Source of the DNA: an uncultured Aquimarina sp.
GTDB lineage: Bacteria; Bacteroidota; Bacteroidia; Flavobacteriales; Flavobacteriaceae
Length of the DNA: 64,000 nucleotides
NCBI GenBank assembly: GCA_947500545.1
Contig: CANMSO010000002.1
Coordinates: 558,001 to 622,000, forward strand
Direction of reading: 5' to 3'
A program made the translations under genes and the position numbers. Numbering within the stretch: position 1 is the first letter of the stretch; every line of letters starts with the position of its first letter. This document shows, in pieces, positions 62,644 through 64,000 of the stretch. The notes under the pieces were generated by a model. That model was not told where the DNA came from, searched no databases, and was given only the letters and a program-made list of their open reading frames with translations.

Positions 62644-64000
62644 TTAATTTTCTTTTTTCTCTCTACGAGGAGGTCTTCTGTCATCTCTTTTATCACTACC
62701 TTCTGGTCTAGGAGGTCTTGGTAATAGAGCTTTTCTAGAAACCTTTTCTTTTCGAGTCCTTGAATCAACTCCGAAATACTTTACATCAAATACATCACCC
62801 ATGTTTACAACATCGCTAACATTTTCTGTACGTTCCCAAGCTAATTCTGAAACGTGAAGTAATACTTCGTTCCCAGGAGCTTCTATGTATTCTACAACGG
62901 CACCAAAATCTAACATTTTGATTACTTTTACTTCATAAACACTACCAACAACTGGTTTAAAAGTAATAGAATCAATTTTTGCCAATACAGCATCAATTCC
63001 TTCCTGATCTGTACCTAAGATCTCTACATTACCTTCTTCAGTAACAGGATCTTCATTGATTACGATAGTTGTTCCGGTTGCTTTTTGTAATTCTTGAATT
63101 ACTTTACCACCTGGTCCAATTAGAGCACCAATGTATTCTCCTGGAATAGTTTTAGTAACCATTTTTGGAGCATGTGCTTTTACATCTACATTTGGTGTTG
63201 CAATAGTCTCTGTTAATTTACCAAGAATATGTAAACGCCCTTCAGCTGCTTGTTTTAATGCATTAACAAGGATTTCATAAGAAAGACCTTTTACTTTAAT
63301 ATCCATCTGGCAAGCAGTAATACCATCTGCAGTACCAGTTACTTTAAAGTCCATGTCTCCTAAATGATCCTCATCACCCAAGATATCAGATAAAACAGCA
63401 TACTTTCCTGTTTCGCCATCTGAGATCAATCCCATTGCGATACCAGAAACTGGTTTTTTTAATTGTACACCAGCATCCATAAGCGCCATAGTTCCTGAAC
63501 AAACAGTTGCCATAGAAGAAGAACCGTTAGATTCTAACACTTCTGATACGACACGTACTGTGTAAGGGCAATCTGCAGGAATCATTCCTTTTAACGCACG
63601 TTGTGCAAGATTACCATGTCCTACCTCTCTACGTGATGTACCTCTTATAGGTCTTGCTTCACCTGTTGAGAAAGGAGGGAAGTTGTAATGTAAATAGAAT
63701 GTTTCTTCTCCTTCATAAGAAGGCATATCTATTTGGTTAGCTTCTCTAGAAGTTCCTAAAGTTACTGTTGCCAATGCTTGTGTTTCTCCTCTTGTGAAAA
63801 TAGAAGACCCATGTGTTGAAGGTAGGTAGTCAATCTCACACCATATTGGTCTGATTTCATCAGTTTTACGACCATCTAGACGCAGCCCTTCATTTAAAGT
63901 AAGATCGCGAATGGCAGCTTTTTCTGCTTTATAGAAATATTTAGACACTAAATCTCCAAAATCTTCTAGTTCCTCTTCAGAAAAAGTTGCTGTAATTTCT
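62644..64000 (-). CDS. pnp: Polyribonucleotide nucleotidyltransferase (PNPase), 3' part
   Basis: The reading frame continues to the right window edge ([14 protein letters not shown] before the internal GTG at 63948), so only the C-terminal 450 or so residues are present. Visible are the end of the linker, the second RNase PH domain ([25 protein letters not shown]), a KH domain (I-G-P-G-G-K-V-I-Q) and an S1 domain (G-A-V-V-E-Y, L-L-H-V-S-E-L), ending in a basic tail rich in Arg and Pro. RNA decay enzyme of the degradosome type. Confidence 0.96.
   Translation of the reverse strand, partial: EITATFSEEELEDFGDLVSKYFYKAEKAAIRDLTLNEGLRLDGRKTDEIRPIWCEIDYLPSTHGSSIFTRGETQALATVTLGTSREANQIDMPSYEGEETFYLHYNFPPFSTGEARPIRGTSRREVGHGNLAQRALKGMIPADCPYTVRVVSEVLESNGSSSMATVCSGTMALMDAGVQLKKPVSGIAMGLISDGETGKYAVLSDILGDEDHLGDMDFKVTGTADGITACQMDIKVKGLSYEILVNALKQAAEGRLHILGKLTETIATPNVDVKAHAPKMVTKTIPGEYIGALIGPGGKVIQELQKATGTTIVINEDPVTEEGNVEILGTDQEGIDAVLAKIDSITFKPVVGSVYEVKVIKMLDFGAVVEYIEAPGNEVLLHVSELAWERTENVSDVVNMGDVFDVKYFGVDSRTRKEKVSRKALLPRPPRPEGSDKRDDRRPPRREKKEN

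Overview
The window comes from a marine-type member of the Flavobacteriaceae (Bacteroidota), plausibly close to Aquimarina. I infer this from low GC, sparse Shine-Dalgarno sites, promoter boxes of the Bacteroidota form TTTG-N19-21-TAnnTTTG, gliding genes gldB and gldC, several secreted proteins with C-terminal type IX secretion (T9SS) sorting domains, and a primary sigma factor of only 287 residues. Genus is a guess.

Layout. 1-10.2 kb is mostly core: the end of a large T9SS-secreted protein, dnaG, a LuxR-type response regulator, nadE, gldB-gldC, a two-repeat T9SS protein, engB and a hydrolase. 10.4-26.7 kb is an uninterrupted division and cell wall (dcw) cluster on the plus strand: mraZ, rsmH, ftsL, ftsI, murE, mraY, murD, ftsW, murG, murC, ftsQ, ftsA, ftsZ, then a YqeY-family gene. 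Genes overlap or nearly touch, and phased MraZ boxes lie upstream. murF, ddl and murB are not in the cluster.

26.7-41.6 kb is an accessory region full of repeats. It starts at a tRNA-Arg gene whose 5' end is duplicated around a small GIY-YIG nuclease gene. It continues through a YitT-family membrane protein inside nested direct repeats, a tryptophan 2,3-dioxygenase, an S41 peptidase flanked by two MITE-like elements, and then a run of minus-strand genes (DUF6500, VF530, PLP enzyme, CPBP protease, S12 hydrolase, GNAT fragment, lipoprotein, GNAT, membrane protein). At six of the intervals in or next to this run there is a palindrome, or half of one, with AAC...GTT core triplets. Together they look like an integron-type gene cassette array without an integrase in view, and this is the main discovery candidate of the window.

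41.6-64 kb returns to ordinary chromosome: rlmF facing a DbpA-like helicase, a membrane-bound winged-helix regulator divergent from a YceI gene, a YwqK/MORN protein, AraC regulators, a Tat-exported GMC oxidoreductase with a T9SS tail (and a stray fragment of a related gene 2.5 kb away), an M90 peptidase, a Bax-inhibitor-1 protein, a YpdA-like reductase, an FG-GAP/UnbV T9SS protein, rpe, a BLUF photoreceptor, rpoD, an HTH regulator with two dyad operators, an outer-membrane protein, and the 3' part of pnp running off the right edge.
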